From assembly GCF_000471905.2 (NCBI RefSeq), contig NW_006498435.1:2641280-2705279 (forward strand): 64,000 nucleotides of DNA, read 5' to 3'. Position numbers and translations under genes: made by a program. This document shows positions 1 through 10,750 of this stretch, in pieces (position 1 is the first letter of the stretch; every line of letters starts with the position of its first letter). This DNA comes from Amborella trichopoda (taxonomy: Eukaryota > Streptophyta > Magnoliopsida > Amborellales > Amborellaceae). The notes below the pieces were generated by a model, which was not told the origin of the DNA, made no database searches, and worked only from the letters and a program-made list of their open reading frames with translations.

Positions 1-125
1 GGAGAAGAAGAGAAAGAGAGAGAGAAGAGAGACAAAAAGAGAGAAGAGAAGGCAGGCCGGTGGCTAAGAAGAGGGCGAGAGATGAGAGAGAAGAAAGAGA
101 GAGAAAGGGAAGAGAGAGAAAGAGA
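1..125. repeat. GA-rich low-complexity tract
   Basis: Almost pure purine (GA/GAA) sequence on the plus strand. The same kind of tract forms the CT-rich part of the LTRs elsewhere in this window (4835-5187, 6641-8447), so it may be the edge of another minus-strand LTR cut off by the window start. No coding content is believable here. Confidence 0.7.
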
Positions 126-1059
126 GATTACCTAGTCAGATTCTTGAACCAGACTGGTGATTAGGTCAAAAGTGGAGAGTCCTAAGTGAGAAATGAGAGA
201 TTCCATGTGAGGGGTGAGAAGTTTCAAGGGTAGTGGTTTATGGGGAATTTTTTCTCTCTCCTCGTTTGGAATGAAAAGGGGGTAGAGAAAAGTATTGCAA
301 ACCAAGGGAAAACTCAAAGTAAAATCCTTAAGCTTAGGGGGCAAATCTCATTAATTTCTCCTTTTTGAAATTAGGGTTACAAATGCTTATACAGAGCTCC
401 CCTTGAAAGAAGGGTGGATGCTCAAAACTAACTAAAATTGCTAGAAAATACAATTTTCATGAATTAAATTTGGATTCCTTTTTTGGGCAAAATGGTCATT
501 TAGCCCCTACCCACAATCTTTCAAATGACAAGATGATCCCCAAAAAGTGACCATGAACCATGATGATCTTTCGAGGTTCGTTTCGAGTTCTTCCGGCGAA
601 TTTTCGGTGAAAATAATGCCTCGAACGTGGCGGTCTCGGTGAGGCGATCGTTTTGACATATCTTTTGATCCTCGAGCCGAAGTATTATGCTCTCAACGAA
701 ATTCATCAAAAGATGGGATATGTGTAATCTTAGATCTCGGATCTTGGCCATTCTTTGTCGTTTTTTATCAATCATTTTATCATGGAACGATGAGGAAGTC
801 GCCACAAGCGTTTGGAGAGGTGTCCGAATAGCCACTTGCCAAATTGGGGAACTTGCCGGAATTAGGATTTCGGTCATAGAAAAATACCTCTTTTACTACC
901 TTAAAATACAACCCTTATGGCCATTCATCATGTGTGATGCTTAGCTTGAATCGAAGCCCTTGACCTCATGGTCGCAATGGAATTTCAAGCCGATCCGATG
1001 TCAGGGCTTCATGATGTGGCCATGTGATCGAAGGGTTCTTCTTCTTCCAAAAATTTGCA
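126..1059. other. No gene recognised; mixed non-coding DNA
   Basis: Short ORFs occur on both strands but none resembles a known domain and none has supporting context. A short inverted repeat lies at about 655-725: ACATAT and CTTTTGAT on the left are matched by ATCAAAAG and ATATGT on the right. The character resembles old LTR or intergenic retrotransposon DNA, but I cannot assign it to a family. Confidence 0.5.
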
Positions 1060-1535
1060 ACACATGAGTTTTCTTAAGCGATTTCTCTCTAATATTTCTC
1101 GTCTCGGGCTGCGTCATGGGTCATGCCACATATCAAAATGTGCGTGTCGACGAGATGAAGGTCCTCGTGAAATTTGAGCTTGATCCGGCTTAAGATGAAG
1201 AAGTTATGACCCTTCTAAGGTGATCTTGAAATCACATTATACAGTTTACGTCTATGGAAACTGGTTTATCAAGCATGTATCAGATTAGTACGTAACCCAC
1301 CCTTTTTGGGTAAGTTGGCCACATAATGCTTTAGAAGTGTCTGAATGAGTTGAAACTTGATATCCCTTCTAAATCCAATGGAAGTGGTATAGTGTTCGTA
1401 TGAAGCTTCGAAGATAGGGCTGTAGATATAAGGTGTATTTTCAATATGTTTGAGGCTGAATCTGAAAATTGATTTCGTCTCTGATCCACCTTAACGTTGT
1501 TAGATTGCAACAAAATTTGGCAGGTGTTCTTAGGG
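1060..1535 (-). repeat. Degenerate LTR (U3) fragment, minus orientation
   Basis: Plus-strand phrases such as 'CATGCCACATATC' and 'AAATTTGAGCTTGATC', followed by 'TTATGACCC', occur in the same order as in the minus-oriented LTR of element F at about 59650-59760. They also match the complement of the U3 parts of LTRs A and D. Similarity fades toward 1535. It is either a very old copy of the same LTR family or a related family. No internal region or target duplication is visible. Confidence 0.4.
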
Positions 1536-2048
1536 AGTCATGGGCAATCTCTACATTATTTTTGGGACCAATCTAATGTCTTTAAAATATGTGTTCCAGA
1601 TCAGAGTTTATTTCAATAGTGCTTCCCTGATCCACATGTATTTTGGTACCTGCGAGCCTATGCTGCGATTGGCTTTCTCCTTATTCACTTTGAGGATACA
1701 AGCGTTGAAAAATACATTAAAACAAGTAGATTCCCAAATAGTTTACCAAATGAAAGAAAACAATTTCATAGGAAATCTAGAATGTGAAATCTAAATCTAA
1801 GAAATCCATTTCCTAAGAAATTAATTTCCTACCAGAAAACTATTTGACACAAACAAAACGTGCCCTTAATCCCAGGGTAGGTAAGTCTTGGTTTCCTTAA
1901 TCAAGGAAAAAGAAAAAAAGAAAAAAAAAAAAGAGAAAAGAAAAAGCAAACTCAGGGCATATAGCACTGAGAATGGGTTGGATCGGGTCCATCTAGATTC
2001 ATATACAAAAGTCATACATTGAATCTAGATACGGATCCTAACCTGATT
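1536..2048. other. No gene; possible single end of a MITE
   Basis: AT-rich non-coding DNA. At 1850-1868 a 'CAAACAAAACGTGCCC' string resembles the common terminal motif of plant DNA transposons when read on the minus strand, but I found no matching second end. An A-rich tract follows at about 1912-1945. Confidence 0.35.
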
Positions 2049-2272
2049 GTAACACATTTTTGGACCGTCAATTTTCAATATTATCAAGTCTTCATAGATC
2101 AGCTTGATCTACGCCATTTTTGAAACTTTAAACTTTATAAATAAAGATGAGAACATATTTTAAGGAAATCACAAATATTTTCAGTATTGAAACTACAATT
2201 CTTGGCATTATTTGAAGTTAGGCTCTAATTTGATTGTTTAAAGCCTAGGCTCTATACAAACAAATCGCACCC

Positions 2273-2295
2273 TATATATATATATATATATATAT
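2273..2295. repeat. (TA)n microsatellite, left of inner foldback
   Basis: Uninterrupted TA dinucleotides between the outer left arm and the inner foldback. A second AT run at about 2766-2777 flanks the inner element on its right side, as expected if the inner element inserted into a TA microsatellite. Confidence 0.9.
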
Positions 2296-2314
2296 GGAAA
2301 AGTCTTCCTAACTC

Positions 2315-2752
2315 CTATAGGCAAAAATGATCAGTGATTTCGTCTACCCTCATCACCGTCCAAAGTTCATTACACAATCACGATTGTCTGATAGTGTTTT
2401 ATTTTTCATTTTTTTTCTACCATTCAGAATAATCTGAAATTTGGAGCATGTGTACATCTTAGTGAGATGCACCTAAAAAAAATATTAAAACAATAATTCG
2501 AGAAATATGAATTTACAAAAATATCCCCAAAACATTTCGGGGGTATTTTTACTAATATTTTTCATGTAAAATATTTTTTTGATATTTTTCGAAGATTAGC
2601 CTATTTTTGCCAAACACACGATTAAAATTTCAAGTAATTCAGATTTATATAAAAATACTAAAAAATAAAACACTACCAGACAATCGTGAACATGCAATGA
2701 ATTTTGGAAGGTGATGAGGGTAGGCGAAATCACTGTTCATTTTTGCCTATAG
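2315..2752. mobile_element. Inner foldback element nested in the outer loop
   Basis: The left arm 2315-2410 and right arm 2660-2752 are reverse complements. They share 'CTATAGGCAAAAATGA' (one mismatch), 'GTGATTTCG', 'TACCCTCATCACC' and 'GTGTTTTATTTTT'. Weaker complementarity continues inward to a small stem at about 2518-2551 (AAAAATATCCCC against GGGGGTATTTTT). The element is non-coding and about 438 bp. Placement between two TA runs resembles plant MITEs that target (TA)n, though the family is unassigned. Confidence 0.75.
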
Positions 2753-3039
2753 GCATTTTGTATAAATATATATATATGGTGCGCTTTGCATAGAGCCTAG
2801 GCTCTAAACAATCAAATTAAAGCCTACCTTCAAATAGTGTTGAGAAATGTGGTTTCAATATCCGAAATCTTTGTGATAGCCTTAAAATATATTTTTATCT
2901 TTATTTATAAAGTTTAAGGGTTAAAAAATAGTGTCGATCAACCGATCTATGAAATCTTGAAAATTGACAGTTCAAAAATGCGTCACAAAATACCGTATTT
3001 CAAAAACTTGAAATTCATTTTTTTCTCATGTCCATGTAT

Positions 3040-3285
3040 GTTGGCTTTAAACCATCAAATTTTAGCCTACCTCAAAAATTCAATTAGAAGAGGTTGTTTT
3101 GATGCCCAAATATCCTCAAATTGATCATCTCGACTTCAAGTTGCAAAGACATAAGAAAAAACATAGATTTAAGGTTTTGAAAATATTGTATTTTATAACA
3201 CATTTTTTTATCATCATTTTTCAAGATTTTCAAATTTTCATAGATCTGTCAATTTACACTATTTTTGAAGCTTTTATAAATAAAG

Positions 3286-3290
<5 letters not shown>
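3040..3290. repeat. Third, partial copy of the outer foldback arms
   Basis: 3045-3080 resembles the start of the right arm ('GGCTTTAAACCATCAAATT', 'AGCCTACCT'). 3225-3287 resembles the left arm ('TTCATAGATC', 'ATTTTTGAAGC', 'TTTATAAATAAAGAT'). The intervening bases match less well. The copy runs into a long TA array and then an assembly gap, so its full extent is unknown. Confidence 0.55.

Positions 3291-3331
<41 letters not shown>
3288..3331. repeat. (TA)n microsatellite
   Basis: About 22 uninterrupted TA units, followed by AGTAGTACTACT and CTACCTACTA short repeats that lead into the gap at 3393. Confidence 0.95.
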
Positions 3332-3334
<3 letters not shown>

Positions 3335-3392
3335 TAGTAGTACTACTACTACGTACCAGACTACCTACTACCTACTTAACTATTAGTTAGTA

Positions 3393-3412
3393 NNNNNNNN
3401 NNNNNNNNNNNN
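3393..3412. other. Assembly gap (20 N)
   Basis: Twenty unknown bases. The simple repeats on the left are the likely cause of the break. True gap size is uncertain. Confidence 0.99.
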
Positions 3413-4106
3413 ATCCCAATTACTATTTGGATGCAAATTTTGGATCCCGATTCGACCTGTTGGATCCAAATCTTGGATCCATAACAAATCCGGATCGGGT
3501 CCAAAATTTGGGATTCAAATCCAAACCGAGTAAATTCTCAGCCCTAGGGTCATGTATTAGGGACCATGACCACATCCACACGACAAAATTGCGTGCGGAT
3601 TTTTGTCTATCCATGTGTGTTCATGAATTAAAGCACACACACAAAAGAAAAAAAGCAAAACAAATTTTACATTAAAATAAATAAATTCCTATAATGTAGG
3701 TTCGAAAATCTCTCAGATCTGATTGGGTGGATCCTCTTAGACCATTGGGCTTTATCATATCGGCAGATGCCGCGGTGCTAGCTTGCTCTCTTTCTAGCTT
3801 TAGGTTAGTTTTAAGTTACGACTAGCTAGGTTTGATTGGGCTTCTAATTTCCATCTCTAGATTTGGGAAGCCTAGAGGTAAGCTACTATTTCTCTCTTTA
3901 GAAGTATCTTCTCTAGATGACTTTATCATTCTAAGGGAGTTTCTCTTTCTAAAAGTATAGACCATAAGTGGGTGGATTGTCATCCTTTTGTCATGTCATA
4001 ATATAAAAAACAACGTTCTGGAAGAGAAAATATGTAAAATATCAATGTTTTCCCTTTAAAAACCAAGGTTCAACTCCTAGCCATCTCTTTCGTCCCTTAT
4101 TGCTTT
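3413..4106. other. No gene; host or older repeat DNA flanking LTR G
   Basis: It begins with a degenerate cluster of 'TTGGATCC/GGATCGGG' phrases (3428-3535), followed by AT-rich non-coding DNA. No domain is recognisable. The last bases before 4107 (GCTTT, 4102-4106) would be the target duplication of element G, but its partner is not in view. Confidence 0.5.
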
Positions 4107-5187
4107 TGGTTAGATGCCTCGATCTTGCCTTCCGGGTCGGGATGACCTAGTGGCACGTGTCTCGGGTTTCAAGAAGAACCCAAGATTTGAGACCGCTCTC
4201 TCGGCAACCTTGTTGAAAAATAAGGGCAGGTACACCAACTGGTGAATAGGAATTTAATTTGAGGCAGGACATACCTCACTTGGGTCTATGACTCACTCGG
4301 GCTGACTTGTGTGGGTGTCCCTTTAGATCATGACGGAAAGCCCCCCAGTCCTTTAACTAGTTCGAAATCACCTCCCTTGATCTGTACTCTCCTGTTTTTG
4401 CGTTCACACACCCATGATTAATTTAACAAGATAAGTGGGCCAAGGGAACCCATATTCTTTAGGCAAATGCACACAGGTGTGCACATTCAAAAGAAGAAAG
4501 GAAAGGAATGAGAAGAAGATTGGGGTGATAAGAGGAGAAGAGAGAAATAGTTTAGAGGAAGAGAAGAGAGGAAAGAGAAATTTGACCAGGTGGCTAGACT
4601 GACACAATAGCTAGAACACTACAGCGATTGACCTGACGTGGTAGCAAGACGGTCACGGTAACTCAGATCGGTACGACGACAATACTACTCGACGACATAA
4701 CCAACACCGACCAGCTAGGCACGATGGCAAGCCTGTCGTGGCAGTAAGACCGGCACGGTAACTCAAACTGGCACGGCGGCAATATTGCTTGGCGACGAGA
4801 CTACCTTAATAGTGCTAGACGTTGCCTATCCCTTGGTCAAACGAAAGAGGAAGAAGGAAGAAGAGAGAGAACAAAGAGAGAGAGAGGAGAGAAGAGAGAA
4901 AAAAAGAGAAGAAAGAAAAGAGAGAAGAAAGAAGAGGGAGAAAATAGACGAAAGAAGAGAGAGAAGAAAGAAGAAAGAAGAGAGAGAAAAGAGAAGAAAA
5001 AAAAGACGAACAGCAAGACGAAAGAAGAGAGAGAAAAGAGAGATGAGAGAGAAAGAAGAGAAAAAAGAGAGGGAAAAGAAAGATGAGAGAGAAGAAAGAT
5101 GAAAGAAGAGAGAGAAAAGAGAAATGAGAGAGAAGAAAGAGGAAAGACGAGAGAGAAAAGAGAGATGAGAGAGAAGAAAGAAGAGAG
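4107..5187 (-). mobile_element. Element G: truncated 3' LTR, minus orientation
   Basis: Read on the minus strand, this is the R/U5 end of the same LTR family as A, D and F. It contains the 'CACACAGG' and 'GGGCTTTCCGTC' region, the 'CTGCCCTTATTTTTC' region and the terminal '...GGCATCTAACCA'. Bases 4590-4840 are the complement of 8440-8700 in LTR A, and 4835-5187 is its CT-rich segment seen as GA. No PBS complement lies left of 4107, so this is the outer edge of a 3' LTR or solo LTR. It is cut at 5187 where element A begins. The long charged or Phe/Ser-rich ORFs across 4785-5262 are low-complexity artefacts. Confidence 0.75.
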
Positions 5188-6485
5188 TGTTTGAAGATAT
5201 TTTTCAGCACCTTGGGTCCCCGAAGCGAAATAAAAGAGAATCCGGTCAATAAAGCTTGACATACAGTGTAATTTTTTATAATATCATAATTACCCCAGAA
5301 CAGGAGAAAATATAACTATGGACTCCAAAAGTCCACCTGCCAAGTTTCTTCACAGTCTAACATGTCTAAGGCAATGTAGACAAAGAAACAGTTTCAGAAA
5401 AATCGGCCTAGCTCCCTGAAACGGACCCCGTAACTAGAACCCTATTTTTGGTACGTTAAATGGCTGTGGGACCATCGCTATTGGATCTGGCATGGTCGAA
5501 AACCCCTAAAGGTCAATTTTCTGGTTAAACAGACTTTCCAAGATAAAGTTATGGGTGAAACATTAAAAGGGGTAGGCCACACGCTATTCCCGTGCAGCCT
5601 CCCGGCACCGATCTCCAATAAAAGGAGACTGATTTGAATAGTCATGAGCAGCAACGTTAAAGGCTCGTATCTCACTCGTTTTGAGTCGGATCGCCCTAAC
5701 TTTTTTGAGCATGCTTGTCTCATTAAGACGAGCGTTTTGATATTGGCACGTCTTGTAATGATGTCTTTGCAGGGAGAAAAGCTAGAGAGAAGTTGGTAAT
5801 TCGTGAAGCCAGTTGCAGAAAAATCAGTCGTAGCAAAACCCACTCGAGTGGTCATATCACGACACTCATGCATCTGATCGACGCGAAACTAGTCCCGTCG
5901 TGTGCGTAAGGTCCGGAGCTATGTCTGGTCAGGACAAGCATGATAAACGGTTAGATTTGATATACAAAGATATCGAAGTTGATGTAGATTCCGGCCGTTG
6001 AAATTCAAGATTCCAGCCACCCAAGAGAGCAAAATCTTTGTTTGGGCAAGAAATCGAGCTACATTTGTTGCAATGCGATCGTAACGGCATGCTCAGTGCA
6101 AATCAGTGAAGAAATACATCAAGAAATGAGTGCACTATTGATCCAAAAGTTTCGAGATTCGTGCAAATTTCAAGTCGCATGACTGTGGCTTAAAAACATG
6201 ATACATGGTTCGAAGTTGGTATCAAATTGATTGTCATGCCGAGCCTAACGAGAAAGTAATCATCCCTTTACAAAACGGGTGTCGGAGCAACCTTGAATCA
6301 TCCATAGAAGATCACGTACGTTCTAGAGCAACAACAGGGACTGTTTTGAAATTTCATATATTGTTTGACAGGGGCAAAACCATCATTTTGCACCCATTTT
6401 TGGATTTTATTTGAAATCAAATAAATTGTAATTATCATCAATTAGGTCAGATTTTGGGCTTCCACTTATGTTTTGGGCCCAAGTT

Positions 6486-6538
6486 AATAAATATAACGTT
6501 ATACCTCATTGTAAAAGACCTTCATTCTGATTAATAAA
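6486..6538 (+). promoter_or_regulatory. LTR A core promoter (TATA) and polyadenylation signal
   Basis: 'AATAAATATAAC' at 6486-6497 gives a TATA-like box. AATAAA at 6533-6538 lies about 40 bases downstream. The same arrangement, better preserved, is at 53113-53183 in the 3' LTR of D. By analogy with other LTRs, transcription would start between them at about 6515, giving a short R. Confidence 0.55.
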
Positions 6539-6640
6539 AAATTGAGAGTTAGCTTTGATTGAGGGTCATGTACAAGAGAGAGATATAGAGAGAGGAGAGA
6601 GAAGAAAAGTTCGGTACCCCTCGATGAAGGTAACTTTCTT

Positions 6641-8447
6641 TCTCATCTCTTCTCTCTCCTCATCTCTCTTCTCTCTCCTTTTCCTTTTTTCTCCCTCCTA
6701 TTTTTCTTCTTTATGTCTCTTCCCTCTCACCAAACATGAACAACAGTAACCATCGTCATGCGTGTCACTCTCTTTTTCTCTCTCTTCTTCTGTCTTTCTC
6801 TTTTTGCCTCCCTCTTCACTCTAAACATACATCACAATAGGCACTACCGTGCATGTCTTTCTTCCACTGCTTTCCTCTTTTCTCCCTATTCTCTTTCCTC
6901 TCTCATCCCCTCTCTTCCTAATCTTCTTCTTTCTGTTTCCTTCTCTCTCTCTCCTTTCCCTTCATCTTCCTTCTCTCTTTTCTATCTCTTTATGTACTTT
7001 TTTTCCCTCTTCCCTATCTCTCTCTTCTCTATCTTTCCTTCTCTCTCTATTCTTTCCTTTCTCTCTCCTCTCTAGTCATGCACGATGATGCCCATTGCTG
7101 AGCATGATGTTCACCTTCTTTTCTTATCTTTGGAACAACACAGTGAGCTGGGCCTTAACCTAAGTGGCGGGCCGGGCCTTTGTCTGAGTTTCTTTTCCCT
7201 CATGTCATGCAGATGTCCATCACTGCCCGCAACATTTCTTCCCTATTCCTTGAAAAGGACATTGAATCAGGCCCTTTCCCGAGTGGTAAGCGGAGTTATG
7301 TCTGAGTCCTTTCTGACGCACACGACAATACCTATCACTGTGCATGTCTTTCCTTCTCTCTCTTAACTCTCTCTCGTCATGGATGACAGAACCTAATGTC
7401 GTCTATGTTTTCTCTTTTATTCTTTCTTTCGTCATGGACGGTGGAACCTATCATTGTCCATGTTCGCTTTTTCTCTCTTGTCGTGGACGACAGAACTTAT
7501 CGCCATCCATGTTCTCCTTTTATATCTCTCTCTCCTATCATGAACGACGGAACCTTTTGCCGTCCATGTTCTCTCTTACTCTCACTCTCCTGTCACAGAC
7601 GGCGGAACCCCCTGCCGTCCATGTTTCTTTCCCCTCTCTCCCTTTCCTGTCATGAATGGTAGGACCTCACCGTCGTCCGTGTTTCTTTTCCCTCTCTCAC
7701 TTCTATCATGGACGGCAAAACCCCATCGTCGTCCATGTTTCTATCCCCTTTCTCTCCTTTGTCATGGATGACAAAACCTCATTAACATCTGTGTTTCTCT
7801 TCTTTCTGTCCCGTCTCTCTCGTCTTCCCTTTCTTTCTTCTTTCATCTCCTTTCTCTCTCTTATTTCTTTCCAGTATCTTTCCTCTTTCTTATCTCTCTT
7901 CTCTCTTCTCTATCCTTCTTTCTTCTCTTTCTCCTTTTTCTCTCTCTTCTTTCTTCTGTTTCTTCTTTCTCTCTCTACTTTCTCTCTCTTTGTTCCTCTT
8001 TCTCTCTCTTCTTCCCTCTCACTCTTCTTTTTCTCTTTTTGTTATTGTTTCTCTCTTTTCTTCCCTCTCTCTCTCTTCTTTCTTCTCTTTCTTCTTTCTT
8101 TCTTCTCTCTCTTCTTTTTCTTCTTCCTTCTCTTTCTTCTTCCTTCTCTTTCTTCTCTCCTTTTCTCTCTCCTCTATTCCTTTCTTCGTCTTCCCTTTCC
8201 TCCTCTCTTCTACTCTCTTATTCTCTTCATCTTATCTCTCTTATTTCTTCTCTCTTAATTTCTCATCTTCTTCTCTCACCTCCTCTCTTTTACTCTCTTC
8301 TTCTCTTCCTCTTCTCTCTCTTTCTTTCTTCTCTCTTATCTCTCCTTATTTTCTCTTATCTTTCCTTCTCCTTCTCTCTTTTTTTATTTTCTCTTCTCCC
8401 TTTCTTTCTTCTCTCTCTTCTTTCTTCTTCCTCTCTCGTCTGACCAA
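6641..8447 (+). repeat. CT-rich (polypyrimidine) expansion in LTR A
   Basis: About 1.8 kb dominated by TCTC/TTCT, interrupted at about 7075-7790 by more complex sequence. The corresponding segments are only about 350 bp in the 5' LTR of D (39560-39925) and about 260 bp in its 3' LTR (53275-53530). Several long Ser/Leu/Phe ORFs here are compositional artefacts. Confidence 0.9.
7340..7790 (+). repeat. Tandem array, about 60-bp unit, within LTR A
   Basis: About seven degenerate units are built on 'TCATGGACGGC-GAACC' and 'CGTCGTCCATGTTTC' separated by CT-rich spacers. Each unit contains ATGGACG and its complement CGTCCAT, so it can form a hairpin. LTR D has a different array (unit about 50 bp) at the equivalent place. 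Confidence 0.75.
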
Positions 8448-9175
8448 GGAAGGCTAAGACTAGCACTGTCATGGTAGTCCCGTCGTCAAGCAGTATTGCC
8501 ACCATGCAGGTCATAGTTACCGTGCCCGTCTTGTTGACATGATAGGCTAGCAATTGTGCAAGACTGGTTGGTGTTGATCTTGTCGTTGAGTAGCATTGTC
8601 GTCATGCCGGTCAGAGTTACCGTGCTCATTTTGCCACCACGCCAAGTCAATCACCGTACTGGTCTAGCTACTGTGTCAGTCTAGCCACCTGGTCAATATT
8701 TTCTTTCTTCTCTTCTTTTCCCTCTATTCTATTTCTCTCTTCTCCTATTATCACCCCAATCTTCATCTCATTCCTTCCCTTCCTTCTTTCGAATTTGCAC
8801 ACCTGTGTGCCTTCGCTCAAAGACAAGGAGGGGTTCCTCAGCCCACTTGTCATGTAAGTTAACCGTGTGTGTGTGATTGCAGAAACAGGTGAGTACCGGT
8901 CAAGAAAGACGATTTTGAATCAATTGTAGGACTGGAGGGCTTTCCGTCGTGATCTAAGAGGGCACCCACGTGAGCTAGCCTGAGTGAGTCATAAACCCAG
9001 GTCAGGTGTGTCCCACCTCACATTAAATTCCTCTCTCACCAGTTGGTGTACCTGCCCTTGTTTTGTGACAACGCTCTCGAGAGAGCAGTCTCAAGTCCCG
9101 GGTTCCCCCTGAAACCTGAGACACGTGCGAACAGGTCATCCCCCCAGAAGGTGAGATTGAGGCGTCTTACCTGCA

Positions 9176-9194
9176 TGGCGACTCCACTTGGGAC
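9176..9194 (+). other. Primer-binding site of element A, tRNA-Arg type
   Basis: TGGCGACTCCACTTGGGAC begins directly after the CA end of the LTR. It starts with TGG, the complement of the universal CCA tRNA end. It closely resembles the tRNA-Arg-type PBS known from Ogre elements. Position and sequence fix the LTR boundary and element orientation. Confidence 0.85.
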
Positions 9195-9366
9195 ACACTA
9201 CCCCTTCATTGGATAGTTCTTGTTTGGCTAGTTTCTCCTTTGTTTTTTTGCATTGCATTCGCATGGCTTCAGGGTTCTCTAACCCCTCCGAATCAGGGAT
9301 TTTTTGATCCCCGCATTCACGACTTCCCCTTGAGAGCAAGCTCCTTCAGCTTCGTTCTCGACCTTC
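9195..9366 (+). other. Untranslated leader between PBS and ORF1
   Basis: Non-coding leader without recognised motifs. The following region is conserved with element E, this part is not. Confidence 0.5.
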
Positions 9367-10750
9367 TTGCTAAGTGAAGACCCAATGTCTAGCTCCCAGG
9401 TCTTAACCTTGACAGGTGTGAGAAGGGACTTAAAGGTCCCTAACTCCTCATCTCCTAGCTCTGGTGAAATCCGCACCAAAGTTCTCTGCGTCAGTAGCAC
9501 ATCTGCTGCCACTCACGGCATGCACCCTGTTACCGGCAAGTCACTTGCCGATAGTACTGCCGAGGTACAACGAAATGCTGCCAGGTCCCTTTCTGTAAAA
9601 GGCTTTGTCGTTGCTTAAGTGGGTCACCGTAGGCTGCCCCCACATTCCACCACTTCGTGTCTCTATGCTTAGAGGTTCGATACATTGAGGCAGAGACCCT
9701 AGGGCCTCCACCTCTCACAAACACCCTAAGGCTTGTGGGTCATCCACTCGAGCTACACCTCGGGCTTATGTTACCTCGAGTTGGTGTCCAGGATCAGGTT
9801 TCCTCGGGCCAAGTCCTGTACACATCATACATGTGCATCCCACTGCTCGAGGCAACATTGTTGCTGCGTTAACCCAAGCAGGAGACAACCCCCTTACACT
9901 AGCACACTCTGTAGGGGGCAGGATCCCTCCAGTTTCCTTACAGACTTGTGCTCGTGGTTCGCAGTCTCCTAAGGCCAGAACGGTTGTTCGAGCCCTGATT
10001 GACTTCCAAGACACCCATGATCCTTCTTCAAGGGGCGCACACGCGCTGCCTTCATGAACTGCTCCTCACTCCTGATTCAGGCGCCGTCATGAGTCGATCA
10101 TTCCCCTGCCTGCCCCTTCTCTTTCAGGTGAGTACCTCCAGCCTTGGTACTTGAAGACCTTCCCCAAGAGTACCATCTTGAGCTAGCTCCATTAGCTTAG
10201 TCATGTCCCTAGAGCCCATAAGAGAGCTTGGGGCAAAGAGCTGATGGGAGATCAAGTCCTTCGTCTTCCCCGGCCCAGGTTGATCCCATTTCTTGGTCCA
10301 CACTCATTACTTCACCTAATGGTGACGACTCTTTCTTACTTAAGAAAGGTCGACCAGCTGCAGTCCCAATCGTTGTTCTGGTGCAAGGTCTATCAAAGCC
10401 TCAGAGCTAAAGATGATAGGGGTCTCCAAATCCGGACTAGGGAATCAACCAAGATGATCGGGGCAACCTCTCCCAGTGACCCCCTTCACAAGAATCCCTT
10501 CTACCCTCTTCGAATCGCAGAGCCCAAAGAGGAGGTACGAGAAGCTTGCCTAGTGGTCAGCGTTGTAGGAGATGACCCGACCACTTAGCATCCACGGTCC
10601 TAAGATCGTCGAGAACCGATGCTCACGCGATCGGCATATAAGACTCGAGTTTAGTCGGGGTATGTTGAGCCTTTCCTGAAGGATTTGCCATGCACGGCCC
10701 ATCAGGCCTGAAAGCCTTCTACTGCACCTAAGCCTGTACGCCCCGAGGAA
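9367..10750 (+). pseudogene. ORF1 remnant of element A (upstream of gag)
   Basis: The fragment starting MLSEDPMSSSQVL and continuing through 'GMHPVTGKSLAD' and 'RSLSVKGF' aligns with the equivalent part of E after 31801 ('THPATSKSLAG'). Further on, 'GRDPRASTS' matches E 'GRDPGASTS', and 'PFYPLRIAEPKEEVREACLVV' (about 10496-10560) matches E 'PFFSLRIIEPEREVQNCLVV'. Conservation of protein-level blocks between two copies suggests this once encoded the extra ORF that Tat/Ogre elements carry before gag. Function is unknown and no domain is recognised. Many stops and frameshifts; 10320-10750 is the best preserved. It could alternatively be a long N-terminal extension of gag. Confidence 0.55.

Larger units (their letters stand above)
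2049..2989. mobile_element. Outer foldback (long inverted-repeat) element
   Basis: The left arm 2049-2272 and right arm 2778-2989 are reverse complements over nearly their whole length of about 215-225 bases. Shared landmarks include 'TAGAGCCTAGGCT', 'AACAATCAAATTA' and 'TTTATTTATAAAGTTTAA' in the right arm. No ORF is present. The loop holds (TA)n and a second, smaller foldback. The form fits a non-autonomous foldback or MITE-like DNA element. The transposase superfamily cannot be told because no clear terminal motif or target duplication is visible. Confidence 0.75.
5188..9175 (+). mobile_element. Element A: 5' LTR (about 4 kb), Tat/Ogre-type Ty3/gypsy
   Basis: It starts with TGTTTGAAGATA, matching the start of LTR D (38318), and ends '...CTTACCTGCA' with the PBS starting at the very next base. 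Order: U3 (5188 to about 6500), TATA and polyadenylation signal (6486-6538), a 1.8-kb CT-rich expansion (6641-8447) containing a tandem array, then the conserved R/U5 segment (8440-9175) also seen in G, D and F. The length is mostly due to the CT expansion. GAGAG (5183-5187) would be the target duplication, but the right-hand copy is not visible. The pyrimidine ORFs inside are not genes. Confidence 0.85.

Noticed and set aside
4785-5262. Long charged or Phe/Ser-rich ORFs on both strands
   Set aside because: They are translations of a GA/CT-rich simple repeat inside LTR G, open in several frames at once.
7396-8457. Ser/Leu/Phe-rich ORFs up to 200 codons
   Set aside because: CT-rich low complexity in LTR A; open in several frames with no domain.
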